Numbered from the stretch's first letter, positions 9,968 to 19,662 are shown. The stretch: DNA of 64,000 nt from Pseudomonas sp. Root71 (GCF_001429045.1 NZ_LMHY01000005.1:109195-173194); one strand, 5' to 3'. The notes: generated from the sequence alone by a model not told the origin. Numbers and translations are program-made.

Positions 9968-10190
9968 CAGTGCCGCTCCTTGGCTGCACGCAATGCCCTG
10001 GCGATCTGCACTGGGGTGATTGTGTTCCGGACCATACCTACCTCACATCTTATGGAAGCGCCGCTTGTGGCCGCGCATGAAAACAAGGATGTCCGGTGGT
10101 CCGGTGTATATACCCTAAACGTGTATAAATATTTTATGAACTAACTTTTAGGAATATGCATAGAAGGATGATTCCGCCAAAGAGGCCTCT
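9968..10190 (-). promoter_or_regulatory. likely promoter region of the SfnB-LLM operon
   Basis: An AT-rich 223-base leader before the first SfnB gene. GTGTATA occurs twice, in GTGTATATACCC and GTGTATAAATA near 10107-10130. I found no convincing sigma-54 GG/GC element, though sfn genes in other pseudomonads use one. Confidence 0.3.
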
Positions 10191-10955
10191 TCATCGTCTA
10201 CGGGGTTCGGCGGCCTTGAGGGGCTGTTTCTTCGGGACTTTCAGATAAGTGTTTGCACAACCAATCTTCAGCGTGCGGGCTGGAGCCCAGCGGGAGTTGT
10301 TGCCCACCCGGTCGAGAATGCAGTACGTCACCTCCAGCCGCAGGTCTTCGCCGGCTTCGAGGATGATGGCCGGCGGAATCCAGACATGAATCGGCTGGCC
10401 CACATCGGCGGACTTGATCCGTGGCAGATCCATGCGCACATCGCCCCAGCGCAGGGTGATTTCATCGTCGACGGCCATGTTCAGGTACGGCTCGATGGTC
10501 AAGGGAACACCGCGTTTGACCTGGCTCGGATTGACCCCCTGACGGCGAATCGCCTCGGGAATGCTCACCGGTGCCAGGCACTGGTTTTCATCGCCGCACA
10601 GCTCGGAAGGTTGGCCGCCTGGGCAGTCGAGTTTGATCTGCACGTTTTGGCTGGCCGAAATCACTGGGTCTCGACCCACCTGCATGACCCGGTAGTGAAT
10701 GCGCGAGGTACCGTTGGCGACAAAGCTTTCAGGCACCCGCAACTGCACCGGTTGGCCGACATCGCTGGCCATCAGCACGCGGGAGGCCACGTAGCAGCTA
10801 TCCCAGAACAGTTCGATCAGGTCGCCTTCGTCCATGGCGGGGTAGGGCGCCACATCGATCAGCAGGTGCGCCGCACAAGTGACGTTGATGCCGGTCTTGT
10901 TGGATTGCGCCAGGGTCGGGGCCACAAGCCCGGATTTGTTCGAGGTGCTTTTCAT
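10191..10955 (-). CDS. uncharacterised protein with two Ig-like beta repeats
   Basis: A 254-residue protein I cannot assign to a named family. It holds two divergent copies of one ~80-residue module (residues 32-111 and 152-233): each has an ...PY..M...D.I.L.W start, then DVGQP(V/I) and a closing cysteine strand (IKLDC / LKIGC). The pattern suggests an Ig-like beta sandwich of the sort tandemly repeated in large Pseudomonas surface proteins. Eight cysteines, no clear signal peptide, basic C-terminus (PKKQPLKAAEPRRR). AAGGAG seven bases before the ATG at 10955 fixes the start; an upstream in-frame start lacks a binding site. It stands alone between AT-rich gaps. Confidence 0.75.
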   Translation of the reverse strand: MKSTSNKSGLVAPTLAQSNKTGINVTCAAHLLIDVAPYPAMDEGDLIELFWDSCYVASRVLMASDVGQPVQLRVPESFVANGTSRIHYRVMQVGRDPVISASQNVQIKLDCPGGQPSELCGDENQCLAPVSIPEAIRRQGVNPSQVKRGVPLTIEPYLNMAVDDEITLRWGDVRMDLPRIKSADVGQPIHVWIPPAIILEAGEDLRLEVTYCILDRVGNNSRWAPARTLKIGCANTYLKVPKKQPLKAAEPRRR

Positions 10956-11435
10956 GAAGTCTCCTTGAAGTTTTGCAACGAAGTCCGTTTCTGGGAAATC
11001 AAAAACTAAATATCGAACAGCAAAACCATTCATTACTTTTAATTGAAATAATGAGTTTGGCGTGATGAGTGACGTCGGTTGGAGACTAGATAAGAGTCAG
11101 GGGGAGTAAGTGTCAATGAGATTTATTAGTTATGGGTGAAGTGTGCTGTTATTCAGAAAGTTCCTACGGTACGAAGTAAGTAAACCATGGCGGCGTGTCG
11201 AATTTGTCCGCTGAAAGTGTCTAAAGCCGGGCGGCTTGGCGTGCGTGGTCGGCCAGGTGTTGTGAAAGGAACCTGGTGGGGAAAGGGAGGTTAATTGTTA
11301 TTGTGCAGATATATGTACCGCGCGCGCGTACAAGATATGTATGTCGAATAGATTGGGTTAGTTTGGTATTGATAAAGTATTTTTTGCGATGGTGTCACTT
11401 CCATCCATGGAAGATGACAATTATTGAACGGGTTG
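10956..11435. other. AT-rich intergenic region
   Basis: 480 bases between the beta-repeat gene and the cystine transporter ATPase, clearly lower in GC than the flanks. It holds no coding frame I trust; a 63-codon ORF on the plus strand has no binding site. It presumably carries the promoter of the 10.2-kb gene, and the low GC suggests acquired DNA. Confidence 0.5.
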
Positions 11436-12191
11436 TTAGTTGTGGCTGTTGTTCAGGAACTTGCTGAGAAACTGTTTGGTTCGCTCTTCTTTCGGGTTGG
11501 CAAACAACGCCTTCGCTTCGCCTTGCTCGACGATCACGCCCTTGTCGAAAAACACCACGCGATTGGCCACGTCGCGGGCAAAGCCCATTTCGTGAGTGAC
11601 GATCACCATGGTGCGATTCTCTTCGGCCAGGCCGCGGATAGTCGCCAATACCTCGCCCACCAGCTCCGGGTCGAGGGCCGAGGTCGGTTCATCGAACAGG
11701 ATCACTTCCGGTTCCATCGCCAGCGCCCGGGCAATCGCCACGCGCTGTTGCTGACCACCGGAGAGGCGACGCGGATAGGCGTCTTCCTTACCCGCCAGGC
11801 CTACCTTGGCCAATAGCTTTTTACCCAGGGCAACGGCATCGGCGTGCGCGATCTTCTTGACGATGATCGGGCCTTCGATAACGTTTTCCAGCGCGGTGCG
11901 ATGGGGGAACAGGTTGAAGTTCTGGAACACGAAACCCACGTGTTGGCGCAAGCGCCGCACCAGGCTCTGCTGCTGGTTCAGGGGGCGGCTGGTATCGACT
12001 TCGATATCACCGACCTTGATCCGGCCGCTGGTGGGCTCTTCCAGAAAATTCAGGCAGCGCAGGAAGGTGGTCTTGCCCGAACCGCTAGGGCCGATGATCG
12101 CGACCACCTCGCCTTCCTTGACCTCAAGATCGATGCCGTTGAGCACGACTTGACCCTTGAACTGCTTTGTCAGTTTTTCCACGACAATCAT
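11436..12191 (-). CDS. tcyN: cystine-type amino-acid ABC transporter ATP-binding protein
   Basis: A 251-residue ATPase of the polar amino-acid (PAAT) family. Walker A is GPSGSGKTT (34-42), the signature is [15 protein letters not shown] (143-157) and Walker B is [12 protein letters not shown] (163-174). It is the last gene of a tcyJ-tcyL-tcyN unit, 4 bases after the permease. Assignment to L-cystine rests on the adjacent D-cysteine desulfhydrase gene and the similarity of the binding protein to FliY/TcyJ; a broader amino-acid range is possible. Confidence 0.88.
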   Translation of the reverse strand: MIVVEKLTKQFKGQVVLNGIDLEVKEGEVVAIIGPSGSGKTTFLRCLNFLEEPTSGRIKVGDIEVDTSRPLNQQQSLVRRLRQHVGFVFQNFNLFPHRTALENVIEGPIIVKKIAHADAVALGKKLLAKVGLAGKEDAYPRRLSGGQQQRVAIARALAMEPEVILFDEPTSALDPELVGEVLATIRGLAEENRTMVIVTHEMGFARDVANRVVFFDKGVIVEQGEAKALFANPKEERTKQFLSKFLNNSHN

Positions 12192-12195
12192 TGGG

Positions 12196-12861
12196 TCAGG
12201 ACTCCTGGTCGTGCCGATTGACCCGCGCTTCCAACTGGTTCTGCAGGTGCGAAAGCACGGTTGCGAGGACCCAGTAGATCAGTGCGGCGGCAAGATACAT
12301 GGTGAAGATTTCGAAGGTGCGAGCGGTGATCAGCTGCGCCTGACGGAACAGTTCCGGCACCTGGATGGTGGCGGCCAGCGCGGTGTCCTTGACCAGCGAA
12401 ATGAAGCTGTTGCCCAGCGGCGGCAATGCGGTGCGCATCGCCTGCGGCAGGATGGCCCGGCGCAGGGTCTGCGCGCGGGTCATGCCGATACTGGCAGCCG
12501 CTTCCCACTGGCCGCGCTCGATGGAGCTGATCGCGGCACGCAGGATTTCACAGGCGTAGGCGGCCATGTTCAGCGAGAAGCCGATCAGGGCCGCCGGCAG
12601 CGGATCCAGTTCCAGACCCAATTGCGGCAAGCCGTAATAGATCACGAACAGTTGCACCAGCAACGGCGTGCCGCGAAAGAACGACACGTAGATGCGGGCG
12701 ATCCAGCTCACCAGTTTGAAGCGCGACAGGCGCATCAGCGCCAGACCGAAGCCCATCACCAGGCCGAAGAACATCCCGCCCAGGCTGAGGATGACCGTGT
12801 AATACGCGCCCTTGAGCAGAAAGGGCGCGGAGTCCAGTGCGAGTTGGAAAGCTTCTCCCAT
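12196..12861 (-). CDS. tcyL: cystine-type ABC transporter permease
   Basis: A 221-residue PAAT-family permease with about five transmembrane helices. HisMQ-type features include [13 protein letters not shown] in the first third, [20 protein letters not shown], and the EAA-loop equivalent [20 protein letters not shown]. Its ATG overlaps the tcyJ stop by one base (TAATG), so translation is coupled. With a single permease gene it would work as a homodimer with TcyN. Confidence 0.9.
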   Translation of the reverse strand: MGEAFQLALDSAPFLLKGAYYTVILSLGGMFFGLVMGFGLALMRLSRFKLVSWIARIYVSFFRGTPLLVQLFVIYYGLPQLGLELDPLPAALIGFSLNMAAYACEILRAAISSIERGQWEAAASIGMTRAQTLRRAILPQAMRTALPPLGNSFISLVKDTALAATIQVPELFRQAQLITARTFEIFTMYLAAALIYWVLATVLSHLQNQLEARVNRHDQES

Positions 12862-13661
12862 TATTGAGTGACGTCAGCGTTGAAGTATTTTTCCGAGAGC
12901 TTTTTCAGGGTGCCATCGGCGCGCAGCTTATCGATTGCCTTGTTGACCGCGGCCAGCAGTTCAGGCTCGCCTTTGCGCAGGGCAATGCCGGCTTCCTGGC
13001 GGGAGAACGCATCACCGGCGGCGGTGGTGTCCTTGGCCTTCTTGGCGTATTCCAGCGCGGCCAGGCGGTCGATCAGAATGGCGTCGATACGGCCGACACG
13101 CAGGTCCTGGAACTTGGTCGGATCATCTTCGTAGGTGCGGATGTCAGCGGTCGGCACATTGGCCTTCACCCACTCTTCGTAGTTGGTGCCCAGGCCTACA
13201 CCGACTTTCTTGCCAGACAGGTCGGCGGCGGACTTGATGTTCAGCTCGGCGGCCTTCTTCGTCAGCACCAGCGCCTGAATACCGGAAACGGTGTAGGGTT
13301 CGGAGAAGTCATACTTCTTCTTGCGCTCTTCGGAGATGGTCACCTGGTTGATCACTGCGTCCAGACGCTTGGATTCCAGGGCCGCGAGGATGCCGTCCCA
13401 TTTGGTTGGTTGCAGCTTGACCTTCACGCCCAGTTCTTTGGCCAGGGCTTCGGAGAACTCGACTTCGAAGCCGGTCAGCTTGCCGTCGGCGTCGACGAAA
13501 CTGAATGGTGGGTAGGTGCCTTCCAGGCCGACGTTGATTACGCCTTTGTCCTTGATTTGTTGCAGTTGCTCACCGGCAACCGCCTGGCCAATCAGGCCGG
13601 CGCTCAGTGCCAGGCCCAGCGAACCCACCAGCAGATTGCGACGTAGTGCGGAAAAATTCAT
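12861..13661 (-). CDS. tcyJ: cystine-binding periplasmic protein
   Basis: A 266-residue periplasmic solute-binding protein (SBP_bac_3). Residues 1-29 form a Sec signal with an arginine-containing N-region and a VAGEQ cleavage area. The mature domain has GVINVGLEGTYPPFSFVDA and then GFEVEFSEALAKELG, as in FliY-type cystine binders. It also contains RRNLL near the N-terminus, but the twin arginines are not in a full Tat motif. First gene of the transporter unit; the promoter is probably in the AT-rich stretch at 13780-13855. Confidence 0.9.
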   Translation of the reverse strand: MNFSALRRNLLVGSLGLALSAGLIGQAVAGEQLQQIKDKGVINVGLEGTYPPFSFVDADGKLTGFEVEFSEALAKELGVKVKLQPTKWDGILAALESKRLDAVINQVTISEERKKKYDFSEPYTVSGIQALVLTKKAAELNIKSAADLSGKKVGVGLGTNYEEWVKANVPTADIRTYEDDPTKFQDLRVGRIDAILIDRLAALEYAKKAKDTTAAGDAFSRQEAGIALRKGEPELLAAVNKAIDKLRADGTLKKLSEKYFNADVTQ

Positions 13662-13779
13662 GACAAGCCCCTGTGTTTTCTTATGGAAGACGCTTTAGGA
13701 AAGTTGGCAAATTCGGGATTTGGACGACTGCGATATCCTGCCCTAATGCAGCTTATGCGTCTCGCTGCAAATTCGCCTG

Positions 13780-13855
13780 CGGCGTGACTATAAGATGATG
13801 CCTATAGAATTGAAAATAATGAATATTATTTTTGTTATTCGTTAATTGCATATGC
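13780..13855 (-). promoter_or_regulatory. AT-rich putative promoter of tcyJLN
   Basis: A strongly AT-rich block (TGAAAATAATGAATATTATTT and around) upstream of tcyJ and downstream of the REP pair that ends dcyD. I infer a promoter by position and composition; no -35/-10 pair was assigned. Confidence 0.3.
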
Positions 13856-13864
13856 GTTTCATGG

Positions 13865-13940
13865 AAAAGATCGCAGCCTGCGGCAGCTCCTACATGGATC
13901 GGCATGCATCTGTAGGAGCTGCCGCAGGCTGCGATCTTTT
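13865..13940. repeat. REP inverted pair, family B
   Basis: Near-perfect inverted GTAGGAGCTGCCGCAGGCTG units flanking a short spacer, 15 bases past the dcyD stop. Likely forms the 3' end hairpin of dcyD. Confidence 0.87.
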
Positions 13941-13955
13941 GATCTTCTGAATCGC

Positions 13956-14948
13956 TTACAGAAAATCCTTATAGGCAAACAACGCCGGCGCGCCACCGGT
14001 GTGCAGGAAAATAATCGGACCCTCGTCGAACCGCTGACGGCCGATCCCGTCCAGCAAGCCGGCCATGGCCTTGCCAGTGTAGACCGGGTCCAGCAGCAAG
14101 CCTTCGTGACTCGCCAGCAGCTTCACCGCCGCCAGTGTGCCGGCATTCGGCTCGCCATAACGCGGGGCGAAATACTCGTCCCACAACTCGACCTTGAAAG
14201 CCTCCGGCAGATTCACGCCCAGCAACTCGGCGGTGCGTTCGGCCAGGCCTTGAACCTTTGGCCGCTGATCTTCATCGCTGCGCGAAACCGTCACGCCGAT
14301 TACTGGCAGATTCGGCAGTGCTTCACTCAGGGCCAGTGCCAGGCCGCTGTGGGTACCGGCGCTGCCCGAGGCCAGGACCACGGCGGCGAACTTCAGGCCG
14401 GTATCCTTGATCTGTTCGGCCAGTTCCAGACCGGCACGCACGTAGCCCAGGGCGCCCAGCGCATTGGAGCCACCGATCGGCACCAGGTACGGCTTCTTGC
14501 CGTTGCTGCGCAGTCGGTTGGCCAGGGCTTGCAGTTGCTCGTCGGCGTTGTCGAGGTTTTCCACCAGTTCGACCTTGGCATCGAACAGGTCGAGCAGCAG
14601 GCGGTTGCCGTTGCCGGTGTAATTGCTGTCGTCAGTGCCGAGAGGATTTTCCAGAAGGGCTACGCAGCCCAGGCCCAATTTTGCGGCAATGGCGGCTGTC
14701 TGCCGTACGTGGTTCGATTGCAGCGCGCCCGCGGTGATCAAGGTGTCGGCGCCCTGGGCCAAGGCATCGGCGGCCAGGTATTCGAGTTTGCGCAGCTTGT
14801 TGCCGCCCATTGCCAGCGGCGTCAGGTCATCGCGCTTGACGTACAGGTCGCGACCCAGCCAGGTCGACAGGCGTTCGAGTTTTTCCAGGGCGGTGGGCTG
14901 ACCGAGCAGGTCGAGGCGGGTAAAGCTGGCGAGCTGTTGTTTGATCAT
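13956..14948 (-). CDS. dcyD: D-cysteine desulfhydrase (PLP-dependent)
   Basis: A 330-residue PLP enzyme that breaks D-cysteine into pyruvate, sulfide and ammonia. The PLP lysine is K51 in MGGNKLRK and the conserved serine is S78 in LQSNH, at the same numbers as I recall for the E. coli enzyme. The phosphate-binding loop is seen as [10 protein letters not shown]. The ATG at 14948 ([16 protein letters not shown]) gives the family length; the longer upstream frame has no support. It lies ahead of the cystine transporter, forming the usual cystine uptake/desulfhydration group, and is divergent from the serine acetyltransferase gene. Confidence 0.92.
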   Translation of the reverse strand: MIKQQLASFTRLDLLGQPTALEKLERLSTWLGRDLYVKRDDLTPLAMGGNKLRKLEYLAADALAQGADTLITAGALQSNHVRQTAAIAAKLGLGCVALLENPLGTDDSNYTGNGNRLLLDLFDAKVELVENLDNADEQLQALANRLRSNGKKPYLVPIGGSNALGALGYVRAGLELAEQIKDTGLKFAAVVLASGSAGTHSGLALALSEALPNLPVIGVTVSRSDEDQRPKVQGLAERTAELLGVNLPEAFKVELWDEYFAPRYGEPNAGTLAAVKLLASHEGLLLDPVYTGKAMAGLLDGIGRQRFDEGPIIFLHTGGAPALFAYKDFL

Positions 14949-15138
14949 GAGTCCGTACTGGCGGTTGAAGATCTCAGGACTATAGGCACGCCAAAAAGTT
15001 GGGGCAACCGCCAATCGCTTATAGCCAATCGAAATGAGTACAGCACTATTGGTTCTTAATTTGCCTCGCGGCCCTTGCCGTAAAGTAATCGCCGTCAGTG
15101 CGGCCAGACAGTCCGGCCGCCCGTGAGGAGTTTTTACC

Positions 15139-16065
15139 GTGAGTGAGCGTTCCAGCCATTGGCAATTGCAGACCATCGTCAGCCAGCTGCGCACGGCACG
15201 TGAACAGTGGCGTGCACAAAACGGCCGGGCCACCGGCGAGCAGGGCGGTCGCGAATTGCCTTCCCGCGCAGCCATGGCGGACATTCTCGAGGCCCTGTGC
15301 GGTGCGTTGTTCCCGATGCGCCTGGGGCCGGTTGACCTGCGCGAAGAGAGTGAAGACTTCTATGTCGGTCATACCCTGGATGTGGCGCTGAATGCGCTGT
15401 TGGCCCAGGCGCGACTCGAATTGCGCTACGCCGCTCGCCACAGTGCCCAGGCCGAGACTGAAGTCGAAGCCAAAACCATCCAGATCATTCAGGACTTTGC
15501 CCTCGCGTTGCCTGGGTTGCGCAGCCTGTTGGACAGTGACGTGCTCGCGGCCTATCACGGTGACCCGGCGGCCCGCAGTGTCGATGAAGTGTTGTTGTGC
15601 TATCCGGGGATTCTGGCGGTGATTCACCATCGTCTGGCCCACCATTTGTATCGCGCCGGGTTGCCGCTGCTGGCGCGGATCAGCGCGGAAATCGCTCACT
15701 CGGCCACCGGCATCGACATTCACCCCGGCGCGCAGATCGGCCGCAGTTTCTTCATCGACCATGGGACGGGTGTGGTGATTGGCGAGACGGCGATCATCGG
15801 CGAACGCGTGCGGATCTATCAGGCGGTGACCTTGGGCGCCAAGCGCTTCCCGGCGGACGAAGATGGCCAACTGCAGAAAGGTCAGCCACGGCACCCGATT
15901 GTCGAGGATGACGTGGTGATTTATGCCGGGGCGACGATTCTCGGGCGGATCACCATCGGTCAGGGCTCGACCATTGGCGGCAACGTCTGGCTGACCCGCA
16001 GCGTGCCGGCGGGCAGCAACCTGACCCAGGCGAGTTTGCAGTTGGATGATGGGGCGCAGAAGTGA
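15139..16065 (+). CDS. epsC: serine O-acetyltransferase (EpsC/SAT family)
   Basis: A 308-residue serine acetyltransferase that makes O-acetylserine, the direct precursor of cysteine. The C-terminal left-handed beta helix of hexapeptide repeats runs from about residue 190 to 285. The catalytic histidines are likely those in [11 protein letters not shown] and IDHGTG (H208), and a GDPAA turn matches the CysE-fold DPA motif. Length and N-terminal helical domain fit the EpsC subgroup, larger than E. coli CysE. Starts at GTG 15139 with GAGGAG 8 bases ahead. It is divergent from dcyD, placing cysteine synthesis beside cysteine breakdown. Confidence 0.9.
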   Translation: MSERSSHWQLQTIVSQLRTAREQWRAQNGRATGEQGGRELPSRAAMADILEALCGALFPMRLGPVDLREESEDFYVGHTLDVALNALLAQARLELRYAARHSAQAETEVEAKTIQIIQDFALALPGLRSLLDSDVLAAYHGDPAARSVDEVLLCYPGILAVIHHRLAHHLYRAGLPLLARISAEIAHSATGIDIHPGAQIGRSFFIDHGTGVVIGETAIIGERVRIYQAVTLGAKRFPADEDGQLQKGQPRHPIVEDDVVIYAGATILGRITIGQGSTIGGNVWLTRSVPAGSNLTQASLQLDDGAQK

Positions 16066-16068
16066 GGA

Positions 16069-16160
16069 TGTAGGAGCTGTCGAGTGCAACGAGGCTGCGA
16101 TCTTTTCCAAGCGCGCCGCGAACCAAAATCAAAAGATCGCAGCCTGCGGCAGCTCCTACA
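16069..16160. repeat. REP inverted pair, family B, one arm degenerate
   Basis: The first copy (from 16069) reads GTAGGAGCTGTCGAGTGCAA and has lost the clean inner palindrome; the second, inverted copy is intact. Lies just past the epsC stop. Confidence 0.8.
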
Positions 16161-16253
16161 GAACACCTCTAAATTCCGCGTAAAACCTTTCCTTGAGCTA
16201 GCGTAACAACACCACCGCCGAGCCCTGCGATTAGTCCTTAGCCCCCTATCCAT

Positions 16254-16283
16254 GTTTAACTTGAACGTTCATTCAAGTTAAAC
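16254..16283. promoter_or_regulatory. BetI-like operator upstream of the choline transporter
   Basis: A 30-base inverted repeat with exact 12-base arms (GTTTAACTTGAA / TTCAAGTTAAAC). Its core contains TTGAACGTTCA, which resembles the TGAACGTTCA core I recall for BetI operators. It lies ~90 bases before the BCCT start, in the promoter region. No betIBA genes are in the window, so the regulator would act in trans. Confidence 0.55.
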
Positions 16284-16374
16284 CGGCGGTTCGCTGCCCG
16301 CTCACAACAGGAGGCTTGCCTTTGCTGAGTCCGATTTCTACAGCCACTTTCTACCCCTTCGAGGTGCACCGAAC

Positions 16375-18369
16375 ATGAGTGCATCGTCCATCTCTCCAAG
16401 CGGTCTGATCCGCATGAATCCGCCGGTGTTCTGGTTCTCGGCGAGTTTCATTCTGTTGTTTGGTGTCGTTGTCATCGCCATGCCGGAGCAGGCCGGTGCC
16501 TGGTTGCTGGCGGCGCAAAACTGGGCGGCCAACACGGTCGGCTGGTATTACCTGCTGGCGATGACCCTGTATCTGGTCTTCGTGGTGGTCACCGCCTTGT
16601 CCGGCTACGGCAAGATCAAGCTCGGTGCCGACCACGACGAACCCGAATTCAGTTATCTGTCCTGGGCTGGCATGCTGTTCGCCGCCGGGATCAGCATCAC
16701 CCTGTTTTTCTTCTGCGTGTCCGAACCGCTGACCCACATGCTGCAACCGCCCCAAGGCGAGGCCGGTACGGCGGATGCGGCGCGCCAGGCGATGCAGATT
16801 CTGTTTCTGCACTGGGGCCTGCATGGCTGGGGCGTGTTCGCCTTTGTCGGCATGGCGCTGGCCTACTTCGCCTACCGGCATAACCTGCCACTGGCCCTGC
16901 GCTCGGCGCTGTATCCGCTGATCGGCAAGCGTATCAACGGCCCCATCGGCTACGCGGTGGATGGCTTCGGCATCATCGCCACGGTGTTCGGCCTCGGTGC
17001 CGACATGGGCTTTGGCGTGTTGCACCTCAACTCGGGCCTGGACTATCTGTTCGGCATCGCCCACACCCAATGGATTCAGGTCGGCCTGATCACCCTGATG
17101 ATGGGTGCTGCGATCATCGTTGCCGTATCCGGCGTCGACAAGGGCGTGCGGGTGATGTCCGACATCAACATGCTGCTGGCCTGCGCGCTGCTGCTGTTCG
17201 TATTGTTCGCCGGCCCTACGCAGCACTTGCTCAACACCCTGATCCAGAACCTCGGTGATTACCTCGGCGCCTTGCCGATGAAGAGTTTCGACCTCTATGC
17301 CTACGACAAACCCAGCGACTGGCTGGGCGGCTGGACGGTGTTCTACTGGGCCTGGTGGATTGCGTGGTCGCCGTTCGTGGGCTTGTTCATCGCACGGATT
17401 TCCCGTGGTCGCACCATCCGCGAGTTCGTCTTCGGCGTGCTGTTGATTCCGCTGGGCTTTACCCTGGCGTGGATGTCGATCTTCGGCAACAGCGCCATCG
17501 ATCAAGTGCTCAACCATGGCATGAGCGCGCTCGGTATGTCGGCCATCGACAATCCGTCGATGACGCTCTACCTGCTGCTGGAAACCTACCCGTGGAGCAA
17601 AACCGTCATCGCGGTCACGGTGTTTATCAGCTTTGTGTTCTTCGTCACCTCCGCCGACTCCGGCACCGTGGTGTTGTCGACGCTGTCCGCCAAGGGCGGT
17701 AACCCCGATGAAGACGGGCCGAAATGGTTGCGGGTGTTCTGGGGCGCGATGACCGCCCTGGTGACCAGCGCGCTGCTGTTCTCCGGCAGCATCGATGCGT
17801 TGAAGTCGGCGGTGGTCCTGACCTCGTTGCCGTTCTCGCTGATCCTGCTGTTGATAATGTGGGGGCTGCACAAAGCGTTTTATCTGGAGTCGCAGAAGCA
17901 GATTGCGCAGATGCATTCCTTGGCACCGGTGTCCGGTTCACGGCGGGGTGGCTGGCGTCAGCGTTTGAGTCAGGCGGTGCATTTCCCGTCGCGGGATGAG
18001 GTCTACCGCTTCCTCGACACGACGGTGCGCCCGGCGATTGAAGAAGTGTCTGCCGTGTTCATCGAAAAGGGTTTGCACGTAGCGACACACCCGGACCCGG
18101 CCAATGACAGCGTCAGCCTGGAAATCGGCCACGGCGATCAACATCCGTTTGTTTATCAGGTGCAGATGCGCGGTTACTTCACGCCATCGTTTGCCCGTGG
18201 CGGCATGGGTTCCAAGCAACTCAACAATCGCCGCTACTACCGGGCCGAAGTGCATTTGAGCGAAGGCAGTCAGGACTACGATCTGGTCGGCTATACCAAG
18301 GAACAGATCATCAACGACATCCTCGACCAGTACGAACGGCACATGCAGTTCCTGCATCTGGTGCGCTGA
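16375..18369 (+). CDS. betT: BCCT-family choline transporter
   Basis: A 664-residue secondary transporter of the betaine/choline/carnitine family, about twelve transmembrane helices, importing choline for osmoprotection or as nutrient. The BCCT signature is clear: WAWWIAWSPFVG followed by LFIARISRGRTIREF in helix 8. A ~150-residue cytoplasmic C-terminal domain (from about residue 520) matches the long tails of BetT rather than the shorter BetP/OpuD types, and such tails set osmotic activation. Start at ATG 16375. A BetI-like operator lies upstream, which supports choline over other BCCT substrates. Confidence 0.92.
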   Translation: MSASSISPSGLIRMNPPVFWFSASFILLFGVVVIAMPEQAGAWLLAAQNWAANTVGWYYLLAMTLYLVFVVVTALSGYGKIKLGADHDEPEFSYLSWAGMLFAAGISITLFFFCVSEPLTHMLQPPQGEAGTADAARQAMQILFLHWGLHGWGVFAFVGMALAYFAYRHNLPLALRSALYPLIGKRINGPIGYAVDGFGIIATVFGLGADMGFGVLHLNSGLDYLFGIAHTQWIQVGLITLMMGAAIIVAVSGVDKGVRVMSDINMLLACALLLFVLFAGPTQHLLNTLIQNLGDYLGALPMKSFDLYAYDKPSDWLGGWTVFYWAWWIAWSPFVGLFIARISRGRTIREFVFGVLLIPLGFTLAWMSIFGNSAIDQVLNHGMSALGMSAIDNPSMTLYLLLETYPWSKTVIAVTVFISFVFFVTSADSGTVVLSTLSAKGGNPDEDGPKWLRVFWGAMTALVTSALLFSGSIDALKSAVVLTSLPFSLILLLIMWGLHKAFYLESQKQIAQMHSLAPVSGSRRGGWRQRLSQAVHFPSRDEVYRFLDTTVRPAIEEVSAVFIEKGLHVATHPDPANDSVSLEIGHGDQHPFVYQVQMRGYFTPSFARGGMGSKQLNNRRYYRAEVHLSEGSQDYDLVGYTKEQIINDILDQYERHMQFLHLVR

Positions 18370-18378
18370 TCAAGGCCT

Positions 18379-18639
18379 TCATGTCTCGGTGGTCAACACC
18401 ATGAACAACACCAGCGCCGCCACCGGGACACCGAACACGGCGCTACCGACCGCCAGTTCGGTGCTCAATGGCTGGCCGGCATGCACTATGCCGACTGCGC
18501 CGTTGATCAGCGTCAGCGCCAGCCACAGCACGATAAAACAGTAGGCCAGGGTCTGACGGGTAAAGCCGATTTTCTCGCCGATATAGAGCATCAACGCCAG
18601 GAGGATCAGGCCGAAGGTTGTGATGATGGTGGTGTGCAT
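18379..18639 (-). CDS. small membrane protein of unknown function
   Basis: An 86-residue protein with three predicted transmembrane helices (about 5-22, 32-50 and 63-82) and short loops; the only charged cluster is GEKIGFTRQ after helix 1. I do not recognise a named family. It is convergent with betT, ending 9 bases from it, and a REP pair lies upstream. Codon use looks typical for the genome. Confidence 0.7.
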   Translation of the reverse strand: MHTTIITTFGLILLALMLYIGEKIGFTRQTLAYCFIVLWLALTLINGAVGIVHAGQPLSTELAVGSAVFGVPVAALVLFMVLTTET

Positions 18640-18682
18640 GAACTGTCCCGCCCTTCAGATGTGCATTGCTTTGGAGGCAGCC

Positions 18683-18770
18683 ATCGCGAGCAATCTCCCA
18701 CAGGGGATTTCCCTTGAGCACAAATTTTGTGAGCAACCAAGATCAATGTGGGAGCGAGCTTGCTCGCGAT
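18683..18770. repeat. REP inverted pair, family A, one arm deleted
   Basis: The left copy reads ATCGCGAGCAATCTCCCACAG and lacks part of the palindrome centre; the right copy is intact. Between the small membrane protein and the SDR gene. Confidence 0.78.
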
Positions 18771-18801
18771 TGGGGGCGCTGCGGTCTCAGTGTGAACTCA
18801 G

Positions 18802-19542
18802 TTAAACCAACCCGCCATTCACCCGCAAAATCTGCCCATTGACCCAACCCGAATCCGGCCCCGCCAGAAACGACACAACACGGGAAATATCCTCCGGCTG
18901 CCCCAGGCGCTCCAGCGGCGCCATCTTCGCGAAATTCTGAATCTGCTCCTCACTCTTGCCGTGTAAAAACAACTCAGTCGCCACCGGCCCGGGAGCCACC
19001 GCATTGACGGTGATGTTGCGCCCGCGCATCTCTTTGGCGAACACCTGGGTCAGGGATTCCACTGCCGCTTTGCTGGCGATGTACACCGCGTAACCCGGCA
19101 GGTTCATGCCGACGGTGCTGCTGGAGAAGTTGATGATTCGGCCACCGCTGTTCAGGCGGGTCGCCGCTTCACGCAGGATATTGAAGGTACCGCGAGTGTG
19201 GATGTTGAAGGTCTGCTCGAACAGTTCGTCGCTGTGTTGCGCCAGCGGCAGGACCTTGAGGATGCCGGCGTTGTTCACCAAAACATCGACCTTGCCGAAC
19301 TGGGTTTCAACCTCGTCGAACATCCGGCGCACGTCGTCGGCATTGGCCACATCGGCCTTGATCGCTATGGCCTGGTGGCCGGCCTGACGCAGCTCCACCA
19401 CCCGTTTCGAGGCTTCGGTGGCGCTGCTGGCGTAGTTGATGGCAACGGCGAAACCTTCGCTGGCCAGTTGTTTGGCGATGACCGCGCCGATGCCGCGGGA
19501 GGCACCGGTCACGATGGCAACTTTCGGAGTTTGAGCCGTCAT
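18802..19542 (-). CDS. short-chain dehydrogenase/reductase
   Basis: A 246-residue classical SDR using NAD(P)H. The Rossmann motif is VTGASRGIG at residues ~11-19, NNAG follows at about 90, the active-site serine is in FSSS, and the YxxxK pair is in YIASK; the C-terminal GGLV is typical of FabG-like enzymes. The ATG at 19542 (MTAQTPKVAIV) is used because it gives the family length; longer in-frame extensions run into the divergent LysR promoter. Substrate unknown. A LysR gene starts 120 bases away in the other direction and probably controls it. Confidence 0.88.
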   Translation of the reverse strand: MTAQTPKVAIVTGASRGIGAVIAKQLASEGFAVAINYASSATEASKRVVELRQAGHQAIAIKADVANADDVRRMFDEVETQFGKVDVLVNNAGILKVLPLAQHSDELFEQTFNIHTRGTFNILREAATRLNSGGRIINFSSSTVGMNLPGYAVYIASKAAVESLTQVFAKEMRGRNITVNAVAPGPVATELFLHGKSEEQIQNFAKMAPLERLGQPEDISRVVSFLAGPDSGWVNGQILRVNGGLV

Positions 19543-19662
19543 GTTGATGTTCCTGTTGATGGGGTGTGAAGCCAATTTCACATGTTTACTCAGGCCGATA
19601 AATGCACGAGAGTTGCCTTGACTGTTCAATGATTGCCAACAATCGAGTGCCTGGAGTGAGCT

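Noticed and set aside
8723..10144. 473-codon plus-strand frame opposite the SfnB genes
   Set aside because: Antisense shadow in GC-rich DNA; the minus strand encodes recognisable SfnB proteins.
16351..17916. 521-codon minus-strand frame opposite betT
   Set aside because: Shadow; rich in histidine, glutamine and arginine as typical for antisense of high-GC genes.
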